Positions 21,399-29,643 of a DNA stretch of 39,709 bases are shown piece after piece. The notes below the pieces were generated by a model. The model worked only from the letters and a program-made list of their open reading frames with translations, had not been told where the DNA came from and ran no database searches. Positions within the stretch are counted from its first letter, which is position 1. The number at the start of each line of letters is the position of its first letter. Position numbers and translations under genes: made by a program. Source of the DNA: Oscillospiraceae bacterium (GTDB taxonomy: Bacteria > Bacillota > Clostridia > Oscillospirales > CAG-272); assembly GCA_015065285.1 (NCBI GenBank), contig SVQP01000016.1, positions 1 to 39,709 of the forward strand. Direction: 5' to 3'.

Positions 21399-21417
21399 CC
21401 ACAATAATCCAATCATA

Positions 21418-21446
21418 AGTATATCACAAAATATAGATATTTGCAA
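21418..21446 (-). promoter_or_regulatory. maf promoter
   Basis: On the minus strand, TTGCAA and TATACT are 17 bases apart, with TGTGA directly before the -10. The same TGTGATATACT string is found before lysK and alr. Confidence 0.6.
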
Positions 21447-21482
21447 GGGTTTGGCAAACATTTCATTACCAGATATTGTTCC

Positions 21483-21511
21483 TTGAACCGACAAGTGTTT
21501 TCTGTTACAAT
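21483..21511 (+). promoter_or_regulatory. Promoter of the SleB-type hydrolase gene
   Basis: TTGAAC (21483-21488), 17 bases, TACAAT (21506-21511), about 60 bases upstream of the start. It is divergent from the maf promoter. Confidence 0.5.
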
Positions 21512-21570
21512 ATTTTTATTGACTTCCGTGTCCGGGGCATCATCGGATTTTTATGGAAAGGACGGAATAT

Positions 21571-22464
21571 ATGAAAATCATCAAACGAATATATCAATTA
21601 CTCATGCGCTCACCCTACACGTTGCCCATATGTGCGCTTGTGTCGATCATATCGGTGGTGTATACCTCATATACACTCAAGGAAATGGTCTTTTTCCAAG
21701 ATCATCAAATATATGAATGGATACAAGAGTCAACACAGCAAGAGCCCGGCGAATACATATCCGAGCAAATAGAGAGTGAGCAAGAGGTCATCGAGCAGGA
21801 AACTGCCACGGTATTTTCCTCAAATGCAACCGTGGATTTGCCCGAGGCAGAGCCGGAGCAGCAGGTTCCCACAGAGCAGGAAACCCAGCTGATCAAGCCG
21901 CAAAAGCCTTCTCAGTCCACCACGCAGGGCACGACCTCAAAGCCGCAAAAGCCGAGTGGCTCTACGAGCGGTAGCACAAGTGGCAGCACAAGTAGCAGCA
22001 CAAGCGGCACAACAAGTGCACCCACACAAAAGCCGATCAGCGGCTGGAGCGTGACGTATACGCAAGCAAAGAGTATGGTCAGGGCGGACAGCGCGTATGA
22101 TTATGAGGATCTGTATTGGCTCTCTCGCATCATTTCTGCCGAAGCAAAAGGGGAGAGCTTTACGGGTCAGATCGGTGTGGGCACGGTGGTGCTCAACCGT
22201 GTGCGCTCACGGGAATTTCCCAATACCGTTAAGGGCGTGGTGTTTGACAAAAAATACGGTACACAATTCACACCCGTTGCCAATGGGTCGATCTATCAGG
22301 CGCCCACGCAATCGGCAATCGTAGCAGCCAAAATGTGCCTGGATGGGTATACGCTGTCAAATTCCGTGCTGTATTTTCTCAATCCGCGCATAGCCTCTTC
22401 GTCGTGGATTCAGAACAACCGCAAATATGCCTTTCGCATAGGCAACCACGATTTTTATTACTAA
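21571..22464 (+). CDS. Membrane-anchored SleB/CwlJ-type cell wall hydrolase
   Basis: A 297-aa protein with one N-terminal membrane segment (about residues 14-32), a Gln/Glu- then Ser/Thr/Gly-rich linker (STSGSTSGSTSS) and a C-terminal Hydrolase_2 domain of the SleB/CwlJ family. The domain begins LYWLSRIISAEAKGES, with the Glu of AEAKGE the expected catalytic acid, then GQIGVGTVVLNRVRS and a C-terminal FRIGNHDFYY. SleB is a lytic transglycosylase on spore cortex, but relatives also act on vegetative wall, and without a sporulation operon here the role is open. I chose ATG 21571 over 21553 because AAAGGA lies 8 bases before it. Confidence 0.88.
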   Translation: MKIIKRIYQLLMRSPYTLPICALVSIISVVYTSYTLKEMVFFQDHQIYEWIQESTQQEPGEYISEQIESEQEVIEQETATVFSSNATVDLPEAEPEQQVPTEQETQLIKPQKPSQSTTQGTTSKPQKPSGSTSGSTSGSTSSSTSGTTSAPTQKPISGWSVTYTQAKSMVRADSAYDYEDLYWLSRIISAEAKGESFTGQIGVGTVVLNRVRSREFPNTVKGVVFDKKYGTQFTPVANGSIYQAPTQSAIVAAKMCLDGYTLSNSVLYFLNPRIASSSWIQNNRKYAFRIGNHDFYY

Positions 22465-22489
22465 ATAGTGCACTGCCTTGCCACAGCTC

Positions 22490-22531
22490 AAAAAAAGCAG
22501 GAATCTGTCCGCTCTGGGACAAATTCCTGCT
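22490..22531. terminator. Bidirectional terminator between convergent genes
   Basis: AGCAGGAAT pairs with ATTCCTGCT, extended by CTGTCC/GGACA(A), around GCTCTG. A T-run lies on the minus side (A-run at 22490-22496) and a T-rich stretch on the plus side. Confidence 0.85.
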
Positions 22532-22535
22532 GATT

Positions 22536-22766
22536 TTATTCTTGTGTCTCAGGGAAATGCAAAGGACCAAAGGTGGTCTGCTCCTCGGTCTGCTCTTGCG
22601 TTTCCTGCGTGTCAGCCAAGGTGGTCTGCTCCTCGGTCTGTGTGCCCTGCGCTTGTGTTTGCGTGGGCAAGGTAGTTTCTTTGTCCGGATTTTGCGGTGT
22701 TGTCATTTGGCAGCCTGCCAAAAGCAGCACAAACAAAAGCGCACAAGAGATCAAAAGCTTTTTCAT
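22536..22766 (-). CDS. Small Thr/Gln/Glu-rich lipoprotein
   Basis: A 76-aa protein with a lipoprotein signal (MKKLLISCALLFVLLLAGC, lipobox LAGC) followed by ~58 residues of almost pure Thr/Gln/Glu/Pro low complexity and no domain. The start at 22766 is one base after the stop of the upstream phosphodiester glycosidase gene, so it is probably made from the same transcript. A 22-bp DNA direct repeat (22571-22592 and 22619-22640, 48 bases apart) encodes the recurring EEQTT, so the tail has grown by duplication. Function unknown; it may be a spacer or glycosylated surface tail. Confidence 0.7.
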   Translation of the reverse strand: MKKLLISCALLFVLLLAGCQMTTPQNPDKETTLPTQTQAQGTQTEEQTTLADTQETQEQTEEQTTFGPLHFPETQE

Positions 22767-22767
22767 A

Positions 22768-25236
22768 TCAGTCACGCTTTTTGCTTACAACAAATGCGCA
22801 GCCAACAAGCAGCATCAGCATGCTGCCTGCAAGCATCATGCTCTTGCAGCCGCCCTCGGGCTCCGGCTCGGTCTGAGCTTGGGTCGTGGGAGCTTCGGTA
22901 GTAGGCTCTTGCGTTTCGGGTGCTTCGGTCTGCTCGCCGATCAAGGTCAGCTCATCGATCTGTGCACGCAGCGTTTCATTGCTTGCCTTCAGGGCAGTCA
23001 GCGCGTCGTTTACCTGCGCCAGCAGTGCCTTTGCGTCCTCTGCCTGATCCTTGAGTGCCATGACCGAGGTGCTTGCTTCTTTGATGGTTTCAAGAGATGC
23101 GTTCATGTTTGCCAGCGTCTCTTGTGCCTTGCCATACAGCTCTGCAGCCTGATCATTCTTGCCTGCAACGTCTGCAACGGCAGCCAGTGCCGCAGCTGCG
23201 TCGTTGGCAGTAGTCTGCGCCTCGCCCAGTGCAGCAGAGATATCCTTCTTTGCATTCAATACGTCGGTCAGCTGCTGTTTGAATGCACCGAAATCTGCAA
23301 TGCAGCCCTCGGGAATATAGCCCTCGGTCAGCTTTTGTGCATCTGCCTCGGTCTTGGCAAAGGCGATCATGGAATAGGTCACGGAATCACCGCTTCTGCA
23401 CATCGGACCGTCAAAAATATCAAAGCGCAGGTTGTTGATATTGCCTGCCCAACCGGGTTGACCGGTCATGTTGATCACGTAATAGTTGTATTCGTCTCCG
23501 CCCTTGATATTAAACCAAACGGTCTGACCGCCAACAGCGCCTGCAACCGAGCCGCATGCGTAAAAGATTGCGGAGTTTACCGAGGTAGCATTTTTATTGG
23601 TCTTGGCGCGCAAGACAATGTATTTGTATTCGTCTGCGCTGATACGGGAAAGAGAGGTCATATCCAGTGCGGCATAGGGGTCGTTGGAGTTGGTACCCAG
23701 CTTAACGACCATACCGCCCTCTTCTGCATTGTACTCGGTGGTTACAGCGTTGTGACCGCCCATAAATTCAGCCATCAGCTCACCGCAGATGTATACGGGA
23801 GAAATGTCGCTGTAGTCAAACAGGGGATATTCAATATAGTCAAGCGGGCCCTGCGCATCGCACACAGGCTGCTCGTTCCAAACAAAGCCCACGCCGTTGA
23901 TCACAGCGCGTACAGAGCTGCCGATTATGTTGCCGTTGTCGTCCTTGAGCGGATCGGAGCCCTTGTTTCTTGCTACGTAAGCAGTGCCGCTCTCGCCCTC
24001 TTCCATGGAAACAAAGGTTGCGGAGCCGCCGCCGTCCAGGTAAAATACGCTGTTATAGCCGATTTCGGAGCAGAATTGTACGCCCTGCGCAAAATTCAAG
24101 CCTGCATACTTGCCCGCGGTCTGGGAGTTCACGGTCAGCATCATCACTGTGCCGTCATCCTTGTAACCGATCAGAGAGGTGGGGTATTCGGAGTTATTGC
24201 CGTTTGCGGTGTGGGTCTTGCCGTCGTTGAGCGTGATCATGTGACCACCGATCGCATCCTCCACCGTTTGCCAGAGCTCGGTATTGCCCAGCTTGTCGGT
24301 CAGGGTCAGGTCAAAGGAAACGGTATCGCCCACGGCAAAGTGATCCTTGAGCTTGCTTTGCGAGGTACCGCGTGCGGTCAGCACCACGTTTTTCTCGTTG
24401 AAGGTGGGGCGGGTTTCGGAGTTTGCGGGGTAGATCGCCTTGACCGTGCCACTGACCTTACCGTTCAGCGTAAATGCAGAGGATTCTACCTCAATTTCAA
24501 TCTCGTAAGAGTCTGCAAGCGCGTAGTTGGTATCGTTGCAGCGGTAGTTGTATACGATCAGGGAGTTCCACGCAGGCAGGCGGTTGATGCCGTCGGCAGA
24601 GGTGGAATAATTCTGTGTTTCATTCTTTACGGTAATGTCTACGATGGGGGTGCCAACCAGAGGCTGGTTATTGGAGGTTACACCAAATGCTGCCTTGTCG
24701 GGGCTGATGGTACCCTTTTCTCCGTTGGTAGCCACGTAGTTTTCCATGCCGATCTGCTGCGTTGCCCAGATCTCACCGTCAATCATGGTAAAGCCGCGCG
24801 GAACCTTGAGCACCTTGGTAGTTACCTCGGTGTTACTGTGTACCGAGGTCATCCAAAGGTCACCGTTCACAGCAGCCAGTACGGTTTGACCTGCATGCTC
24901 CTGATTGTATCTGTCAGCAGCCTTCATCATAGAGGTCGCGGAAACCATATAGTCACCGCAGTTGATGACCTCAATGGAGAGATTGGTGTTGGAAAGGTTA
25001 CCTGTTGCCACCACAACCTCTTTGTTGCCGTAAGTACCGGAAAGAGTAATGGTTTCAACAGTCACACCGGTCTTGGTGCCGTCTGCAAGCGTAATCTCTT
25101 GTGCTTCTCTGCCTGTTTCCCCATCCAGATGCTCAGCGGCAGAGGTAATTTCCTCAGCGCTTGCGGTCAAAGACAAGGGAAGGGAAAGAGAGAGACAAAG
25201 CATCAAAGATAAGAGCGTCAGGATTGTTTTTTTCAT
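22768..25236 (-). CDS. Secreted phosphodiester glycosidase with DPY domain, coiled coil and Cys-type C-terminal anchor
   Basis: An 822-aa protein. A signal peptide (1-27) is followed by a phosphodiester glycosidase domain (NAGPA/DUF2233, about 60-450) with VLAAVNGDLWM and the core motif VFYLDGGGSATFVS. The family removes sugar phosphodiester caps, so a cell-surface or exopolysaccharide substrate is likely. A DPY domain follows (about 500-640, NDPYAALDM to SMIAFAKTEADAQ). Residues about 645-760 are Ala/Gln/Leu-rich helices, probably a coiled-coil stalk. A Thr/Glu/Pro linker leads to EGGCKS (Cys797), a hydrophobic segment and VSKKRD. Its ATG overlaps the upstream gene's TGA, with AAAGGAG 7 bases before it. 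Confidence 0.8.
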   Translation of the reverse strand: MKKTILTLLSLMLCLSLSLPLSLTASAEEITSAAEHLDGETGREAQEITLADGTKTGVTVETITLSGTYGNKEVVVATGNLSNTNLSIEVINCGDYMVSATSMMKAADRYNQEHAGQTVLAAVNGDLWMTSVHSNTEVTTKVLKVPRGFTMIDGEIWATQQIGMENYVATNGEKGTISPDKAAFGVTSNNQPLVGTPIVDITVKNETQNYSTSADGINRLPAWNSLIVYNYRCNDTNYALADSYEIEIEVESSAFTLNGKVSGTVKAIYPANSETRPTFNEKNVVLTARGTSQSKLKDHFAVGDTVSFDLTLTDKLGNTELWQTVEDAIGGHMITLNDGKTHTANGNNSEYPTSLIGYKDDGTVMMLTVNSQTAGKYAGLNFAQGVQFCSEIGYNSVFYLDGGGSATFVSMEEGESGTAYVARNKGSDPLKDDNGNIIGSSVRAVINGVGFVWNEQPVCDAQGPLDYIEYPLFDYSDISPVYICGELMAEFMGGHNAVTTEYNAEEGGMVVKLGTNSNDPYAALDMTSLSRISADEYKYIVLRAKTNKNATSVNSAIFYACGSVAGAVGGQTVWFNIKGGDEYNYYVINMTGQPGWAGNINNLRFDIFDGPMCRSGDSVTYSMIAFAKTEADAQKLTEGYIPEGCIADFGAFKQQLTDVLNAKKDISAALGEAQTTANDAAAALAAVADVAGKNDQAAELYGKAQETLANMNASLETIKEASTSVMALKDQAEDAKALLAQVNDALTALKASNETLRAQIDELTLIGEQTEAPETQEPTTEAPTTQAQTEPEPEGGCKSMMLAGSMLMLLVGCAFVVSKKRD

Positions 25237-27416
25237 GATTTATCTCCTTTTTTGGTATTGGATTTAAAGCAAAAGACAAAGCTTATGGGCAAAAGTGAAA
25301 GCAGAAGGGGAAGAGAGCCCCATGCTTTGCAGCCGTTCTCTGTGGTGGGTTCGCCTGCTTGCGTGGTTTGTTCTTGTGTTTCGGGGGGAATCAGCTCAAG
25401 TCCGGGACCTTGCGTGGGAATCTCGAAATCGGGCAGAGTCTGCTCGGGTGCGGTGGTGGGTGCTTCCGGCATTTGCGAGCCGTTGATCGCAATGCCGTGC
25501 TCCTTGGCATAAGATTCCCAGGCAGACATGTCCGCAAAGAACAGAAAATCGGAAATATACATGCTATGACCTGCATTGATCTGCGTTGCATAGTCAAGTC
25601 TTGCACCCAAAATCTCGCCCGTCCAGTTGGTCTCCTCGGAGAGGTTGAATATGATGTATTCCCATTCGTCGCCGCCCTGATAGGTTGCGTGTACCGTGCG
25701 CGCCTCTTCTGCAAAGGCTTTGTCTGCACAATAGTAGTAAAGAGTAAAGTTTCTGCCCGTAATTTCCTTGTCAGCCATGGCGCGGATCACAATGATCTTG
25801 TAATCGCTTGTCTGCAAGGCGGACGTGCCTGCAATGGCGGCATACCCCTTCATATCAAAGCTGACGTAGGGGTCGGAGCAATTCTCTGTTGCCTTGAGAA
25901 TCACGTGCCCGTATTGGTCAAAGCTGATCGAGGTGTCGTTGTGTCCGTCAAAGCAGCTCTCAAAGCTTGTATCAAACCAGGAAAATGCATCAGCGCGACC
26001 CGAGGGAGCGCGTCCTTCTTCCTTGTGTTTGTCCTCAGGAAGCTCGCCCTGCTCCTCATAAAACTCAAAAGGAGCCTCTGCCTCTGCCTGCGCGCTTTCC
26101 TGATCTGCAAAAAGCTCGATCGAGGCAATATTGGCATAATCGGCAGGGGTTACGTCATTATCGATAAAATCAAAACGAATGCCGTGAATCTGACCTGTCC
26201 AATCGTCCTCGTCGCACAAAGGAATCACGTATTTGTGCCACTGTCCGTCATTGATGGGTGAAAAAGCCACGTGGCTGTTGCCGGAAGGACCGCGCACGTC
26301 CCCCGCACACAAAAACAGCCTGAAATACCCCGAGGCATTGGTAGGGGGTGTTTGCAGTGTGATCACCGCATAGCGGTAATGGTCCGCATTGATCACCTGC
26401 CCGGCAGTTTCCTTGAGGTAGCTGCCCATGTTGAAATAAATGTAGGGGTCGTTATGCGCCTCGGTGGGGTAAATCTTGGTGTAGGTGCCCACGGTCGGGT
26501 CGGTATGAAGCGAGGCGGCAGTTCTGTTTGCGCCGCCAAGGTAGTCGTACGCGTTAAGCGCCATGAAAACCTTCATTTTTCCCGTATAGTAGTCGGGCGC
26601 ATTTTTATAAAGACGAATGCCTGTAATGCCTGCGTTGTACTCGGCAGTCAGCAAAAGCTTTCCTGCATATTGAAAGGGGCGCAGGTTTGCCGATGCCATA
26701 TAAACGCCTTGCGCATCCGGCATAGCGCTGTCGGTGCTGACTGAAAAATGGAAGGGAGAATCTGCATCTGCACTGCCAAGCGTCAGCACGGTGCCATAGT
26801 CAAGCGTGATCTCCAGAGCTTGGTAATTGGCAAGATTGAAGGTGCCGATGCAAAGAGACTGACCTGCATTGAGCGTCAGAATACCATCCTGCGCACCCAG
26901 TGCTTTGAGATTGAGCTCGGTGAATGCAACCGTATCCACGTCCGCGTCGCCAATCAGGGTATCAAGTAAGGCTGCAATGGCAACAAGATCACCGTTTTCT
27001 GTGTATCCCTGCACAAAAATATCGTAGCATCCGCGCGTCATATTTGCCGTATCAATTTCTATGTGGTAGCCTGCGGTGGTGTAGGTATTGGGGCAAATAC
27101 TTTTGACGTCTCTGCGCGGCACCACAGCACCCGGGTATTCGATCCATGTTTTGCCGCCGTCCACGGAGTACTCGTATTGATGCATGATCTGATCGGTATT
27201 GACCCAGCCCTCAAGCACCAAGGATTCCTTTGCTCCGTTGTCGTAGTTTTTGACCACAACGGGCGCGTTGGCTTGATGGAGACTGACGGGGTTGTCCAGA
27301 TTGACGGTATACGTGCGCAGCGTTTCGGCGCCAATGCCGGTGCACAGGACAAGTGACAGCAGTACAAGACACAATATGCCTGCCAATATACGGTATATGC
27401 TCAAAGATCGTCTCAT
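25233..27416 (-). CDS. Surface protein with two DPY domains and Cys-type C-terminal anchor
   Basis: A 727-aa protein with a signal peptide (1-30). An N-terminal beta-rich region includes WVNTDQIMHQYEYSVDGGKTW, as in Ig-like or 'sports-medal' beta domains of surface proteins. A middle region is unrecognised. Two DPY domains start at about residues 321 (NDPYIYFNMG) and 513 (SDPYVSFDMKG), each ending in an aromatic/acidic segment (IELFADQESAQ; DFLFFADMSAWESYA). A Pro/Thr-rich linker leads to ENGCKA (Cys696), a hydrophobic segment and a Lys-rich tail. AAAGGAG is 7 bases before the ATG. The stop overlaps the glycosidase start (ATGA), so the two are co-translated. No catalytic motif is seen; carbohydrate binding is a guess from the beta-rich folds. 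Confidence 0.75.
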   Translation of the reverse strand: MRRSLSIYRILAGILCLVLLSLVLCTGIGAETLRTYTVNLDNPVSLHQANAPVVVKNYDNGAKESLVLEGWVNTDQIMHQYEYSVDGGKTWIEYPGAVVPRRDVKSICPNTYTTAGYHIEIDTANMTRGCYDIFVQGYTENGDLVAIAALLDTLIGDADVDTVAFTELNLKALGAQDGILTLNAGQSLCIGTFNLANYQALEITLDYGTVLTLGSADADSPFHFSVSTDSAMPDAQGVYMASANLRPFQYAGKLLLTAEYNAGITGIRLYKNAPDYYTGKMKVFMALNAYDYLGGANRTAASLHTDPTVGTYTKIYPTEAHNDPYIYFNMGSYLKETAGQVINADHYRYAVITLQTPPTNASGYFRLFLCAGDVRGPSGNSHVAFSPINDGQWHKYVIPLCDEDDWTGQIHGIRFDFIDNDVTPADYANIASIELFADQESAQAEAEAPFEFYEEQGELPEDKHKEEGRAPSGRADAFSWFDTSFESCFDGHNDTSISFDQYGHVILKATENCSDPYVSFDMKGYAAIAGTSALQTSDYKIIVIRAMADKEITGRNFTLYYYCADKAFAEEARTVHATYQGGDEWEYIIFNLSEETNWTGEILGARLDYATQINAGHSMYISDFLFFADMSAWESYAKEHGIAINGSQMPEAPTTAPEQTLPDFEIPTQGPGLELIPPETQEQTTQAGEPTTENGCKAWGSLPLLLSLLPISFVFCFKSNTKKGDKS

Positions 27417-27452
27417 AAGGGATCTCCTTTTGCTTACAATTACTCATTCTGT

Positions 27453-27480
27453 ATTATACAATAAAAAAAGTGTGCTGCAA
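27453..27480 (-). promoter_or_regulatory. Promoter of the DPY-protein / glycosidase operon
   Basis: On the minus strand, TTGCAG and TATAAT are 16 bases apart, 37 bases before the ATG. The -35 lies within the hairpin at 27466-27499. Confidence 0.45.
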
Positions 27481-27499
27481 AGGGGAGCGGCACACTTTT
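27466..27499 (-). terminator. Hairpin with T-run overlapping the next promoter
   Basis: AAAAGTGTGC / GCACACTTTT form a 10-bp stem with a 14-base loop, and the minus strand continues into a T-run. It would stop readthrough from the 28.5-kb gene just before the next promoter. Confidence 0.6.
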
Positions 27500-27558
27500 G
27501 GGGATTTGACGGATTTTTTGGTGTATTGCACAAAAAAAGATTTTCCATACATACAAAA

Positions 27559-27589
27559 TACCCGCGTATCCTTTTGGGATACGCGGGTA
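27559..27589 (-). terminator. Terminator after the small DPY protein gene
   Basis: TACCCGCGTATCC / GGATACGCGGGTA form a perfect 13-bp stem with a 5-base loop. The T-tract on the minus strand is short (TTTTGTATG), so efficiency is uncertain. Confidence 0.65.
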
Positions 27590-27620
27590 AAATGATTATC
27601 GGATGAATTTTAAATCAAAC

Positions 27621-28481
27621 TCAGTCCTTCTTCTTGATGCAAAGAGCACCCAGAGCGATCATAGCAACAACAGCGCCAACGCTGATGATGCTGCCGCAGC
27701 CATCTTCCTTTTCAGCCTCAGTCTGCTTTTCGGTGGTTGCGGGAGCCTTGGTAGTGGTCTCTTCGGTCTCTTCCGCGGTGGTTTCCTCGGTTTCTTCCAC
27801 GGTGGTTTCCTCGTCCTCACCGTCATTCAGGTAGCCTGCGTATGCAAGAGCCTCGTCCTCGGTTGCGAACATAGCCATCTCAATCAGGTAAACAACGGAA
27901 TCCTCATCTGCTTCCATGGGGTCGAAACGGAAGGTCTTGTATTCGCCTTCGCAGTCGTCGGTCAGGTCGTAGATGATGCACTCAACCTCACCGGAGTTTT
28001 CGTGAGGATAGTCGGTGGTGGAAGCGTAAGCCTGGTCAACGCCGGGAGCATCGCCGGTTACGTAGAAGAGCTCGAAATCGCCAACGTAACCTTCAACCTT
28101 GAGCTTGATTACAACAAAAGGATAATCCTCGGCATTGATCTTCTCAACGCCTGCCTTCTTTGCATAGGAGCTCCAGTTGATGGTGACGTAGGGGTCACCC
28201 ACGTCAAGCAGTTCAAGTCTTGCGCCTTCCCAATCGGAGTTGTAGAAAGCGTTACGAATGCCGTTGGGACCGGACAGAACCTTCATCTTCTTTGCGTTTT
28301 CGTCAAAGACAAGTACGTTCTTGGAAAAACTGGGAGCTTCCTCGGTGGTTTCTTCACCTGCTGCCTCGGTAGTAGCCTCATCAGCTGCAGCCGCAGTGGT
28401 CTCATCCTCTGCCATAACGCAAAGCGCGAACAGAGAAGTTACCATCAGCAGAGAAAGAATCAGAGCCATTAATTTCTTCAT
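27621..28481 (-). CDS. Small DPY-domain surface protein with Cys-type C-terminal anchor
   Basis: A 286-aa protein: signal peptide (1-24), an Ala/Thr/Glu linker, one DPY domain (about 85-225, VGDPYVTINW to EMAMFATEDEALAYAGYL), a Thr/Glu-rich linker (TTVEETEETTAEETEETT), then EDGCGS (Cys262), a hydrophobic segment and IKKKD. It is the simplest member of the family and shows the minimal plan: signal, DPY domain, acidic/Thr stalk, GC tail. AAGGAG lies 8 bases before the ATG and a good promoter lies just upstream, so it is a separate transcription unit. Biochemical function unknown. Confidence 0.78.
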   Translation of the reverse strand: MKKLMALILSLLMVTSLFALCVMAEDETTAAAADEATTEAAGEETTEEAPSFSKNVLVFDENAKKMKVLSGPNGIRNAFYNSDWEGARLELLDVGDPYVTINWSSYAKKAGVEKINAEDYPFVVIKLKVEGYVGDFELFYVTGDAPGVDQAYASTTDYPHENSGEVECIIYDLTDDCEGEYKTFRFDPMEADEDSVVYLIEMAMFATEDEALAYAGYLNDGEDEETTVEETEETTAEETEETTTKAPATTEKQTEAEKEDGCGSIISVGAVVAMIALGALCIKKKD

Positions 28482-28518
28482 GGTAGTATCTCCTTATAAA
28501 AATATTTGGACATTTATC

Positions 28519-28547
28519 ATTTTATACTATTTTTGTAGGATTGTCAA
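28519..28547 (-). promoter_or_regulatory. Promoter of the small DPY protein gene
   Basis: TTGACA and TAAAAT are 17 bases apart on the minus strand, about 40 bases upstream of the ATG. Confidence 0.6.
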
Positions 28548-28604
28548 CATGCTGACGGTATTTTTGAAATAAAAAGTGTCATCTTGCCGGCATTTTTATC
28601 GAAA

Positions 28605-29486
28605 TTATTGGCTTGTGCCGATGTAATTTCCGTTCTGATAAGTCAGCGTATAAGAGCCTGCATACAGTGTACTGTCCGAAAGGCGAACGTATGGCGTCAC
28701 GGTAATGAGGGTGTTTTCTTGCGCGGCAAGTGTCAACACAACTGTATAAATGCTGCCGCCAAGCTCCTGTGCCGTGTAAATATTTCCGCCGCCGTCAATC
28801 TGATCCTTCAGGGGAGAACCTTGCTCGGTGTATTCTCTTGTGCCCTTATCATCGGTAATTGAGATCACAAAGCCGTAGCTGCCATCAGCTATAGCAGATG
28901 CATCCGCTACCAAAGCGCAAAGGCGCAAGGCAAACGTGCCGCCCACTACCGCTGTTTCCTGGCAGGCAAGATAGCGCGCAGGGCATGGGGGAAGCACGGG
29001 CGCGGTGATTTGCAGCTCTCCTTGGCAGCCCTGCACGTCAAGCGACAGCGCTGTGCCGCTCTCGTCCAACGCATAAAAGGATGCGGCATCGGGTACTGTA
29101 CAGGAAATGGGATAAGAGCCGGGCTGAATTTCTTCGCTTGCAGCAAAGGTCAGGATGATCAGCTGCCCCGAAACAGCAATATTCTGTACACCGTCCAGCA
29201 GAACGTTGAGCGTTCCGTCCTTGCTTGCATAGGTCATACTCAGAGCGTCGGCTGCCTGCAAAAGCTCCACCTTTTTCAGCACAAACAGAGAAGCGTCGTA
29301 TTGCACCGAAATAAAGCCTCCTGCAATTTCAGTATCGGAAATACAAACAGCAATCGAGAGCTCCTGCCCCGGCTCGCAGACCCCGGCTTGCTCAAGATAC
29401 AGCGCGGGCGGATTTTGCGCGGTGGCTATCACAGTCAGCGCAAGCAACGTGCAAAGTGAAAGAAATATGCACAAAAATTTTTTCAT
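28605..29486 (-). CDS. Secreted cohesin-like domain protein
   Basis: A 293-aa protein with a signal peptide (1-23) and, at about residues 28-155, a pattern typical of cohesin-fold domains: PGQELSIAVCISDTEIAGGFISVQYD, then LFVLKKVEL and GQLIILTFAASEEIQPGSYPI. The second half (about 165-293) is another beta-rich region. Unlike its neighbours it has no C-terminal anchor, so it may be released or held by partners. Cohesins bind dockerins in cellulosomes, but cohesin-like folds also occur in other surface proteins; no dockerin-type Ca-binding repeat was seen in the window. AAAGGAG precedes the ATG. Confidence 0.65.
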   Translation of the reverse strand: MKKFLCIFLSLCTLLALTVIATAQNPPALYLEQAGVCEPGQELSIAVCISDTEIAGGFISVQYDASLFVLKKVELLQAADALSMTYASKDGTLNVLLDGVQNIAVSGQLIILTFAASEEIQPGSYPISCTVPDAASFYALDESGTALSLDVQGCQGELQITAPVLPPCPARYLACQETAVVGGTFALRLCALVADASAIADGSYGFVISITDDKGTREYTEQGSPLKDQIDGGGNIYTAQELGGSIYTVVLTLAAQENTLITVTPYVRLSDSTLYAGSYTLTYQNGNYIGTSQ

Positions 29487-29535
29487 GCCAATCTCCTTTG
29501 AGGTTTCTATTAAAAATTACGAAATCTTTGGCTTT

Positions 29536-29564
29536 ATTATACACAAATTCCGATGTTTTGTCAA
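29536..29564 (-). promoter_or_regulatory. Consensus promoter of the cohesin-like gene
   Basis: A perfect TTGACA and TATAAT with a 17-base spacer on the minus strand, about 50 bases upstream of the ATG. Confidence 0.7.
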
Positions 29565-29643
29565 TGCGGCGCATTTTCCCATGTAAGCATGCCTGCTTGG
29601 TGCGCATACTAATGCTGACCCAATCAAAACGGAGGATTATGCA

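Noticed and set aside
21396-21404. CTATCCACA near maf as a DnaA box
   Set aside because: A single one-mismatch box outside any cluster is expected by chance in AT-rich intergenic DNA.
22573-25212. 879-codon plus-strand open frame opposite the phosphodiester glycosidase
   Set aside because: Composition (Cys, Val, His, Gly-rich without domains) is typical of antisense shadow; the minus-strand gene has a signal peptide, catalytic motif and ribosome binding site.
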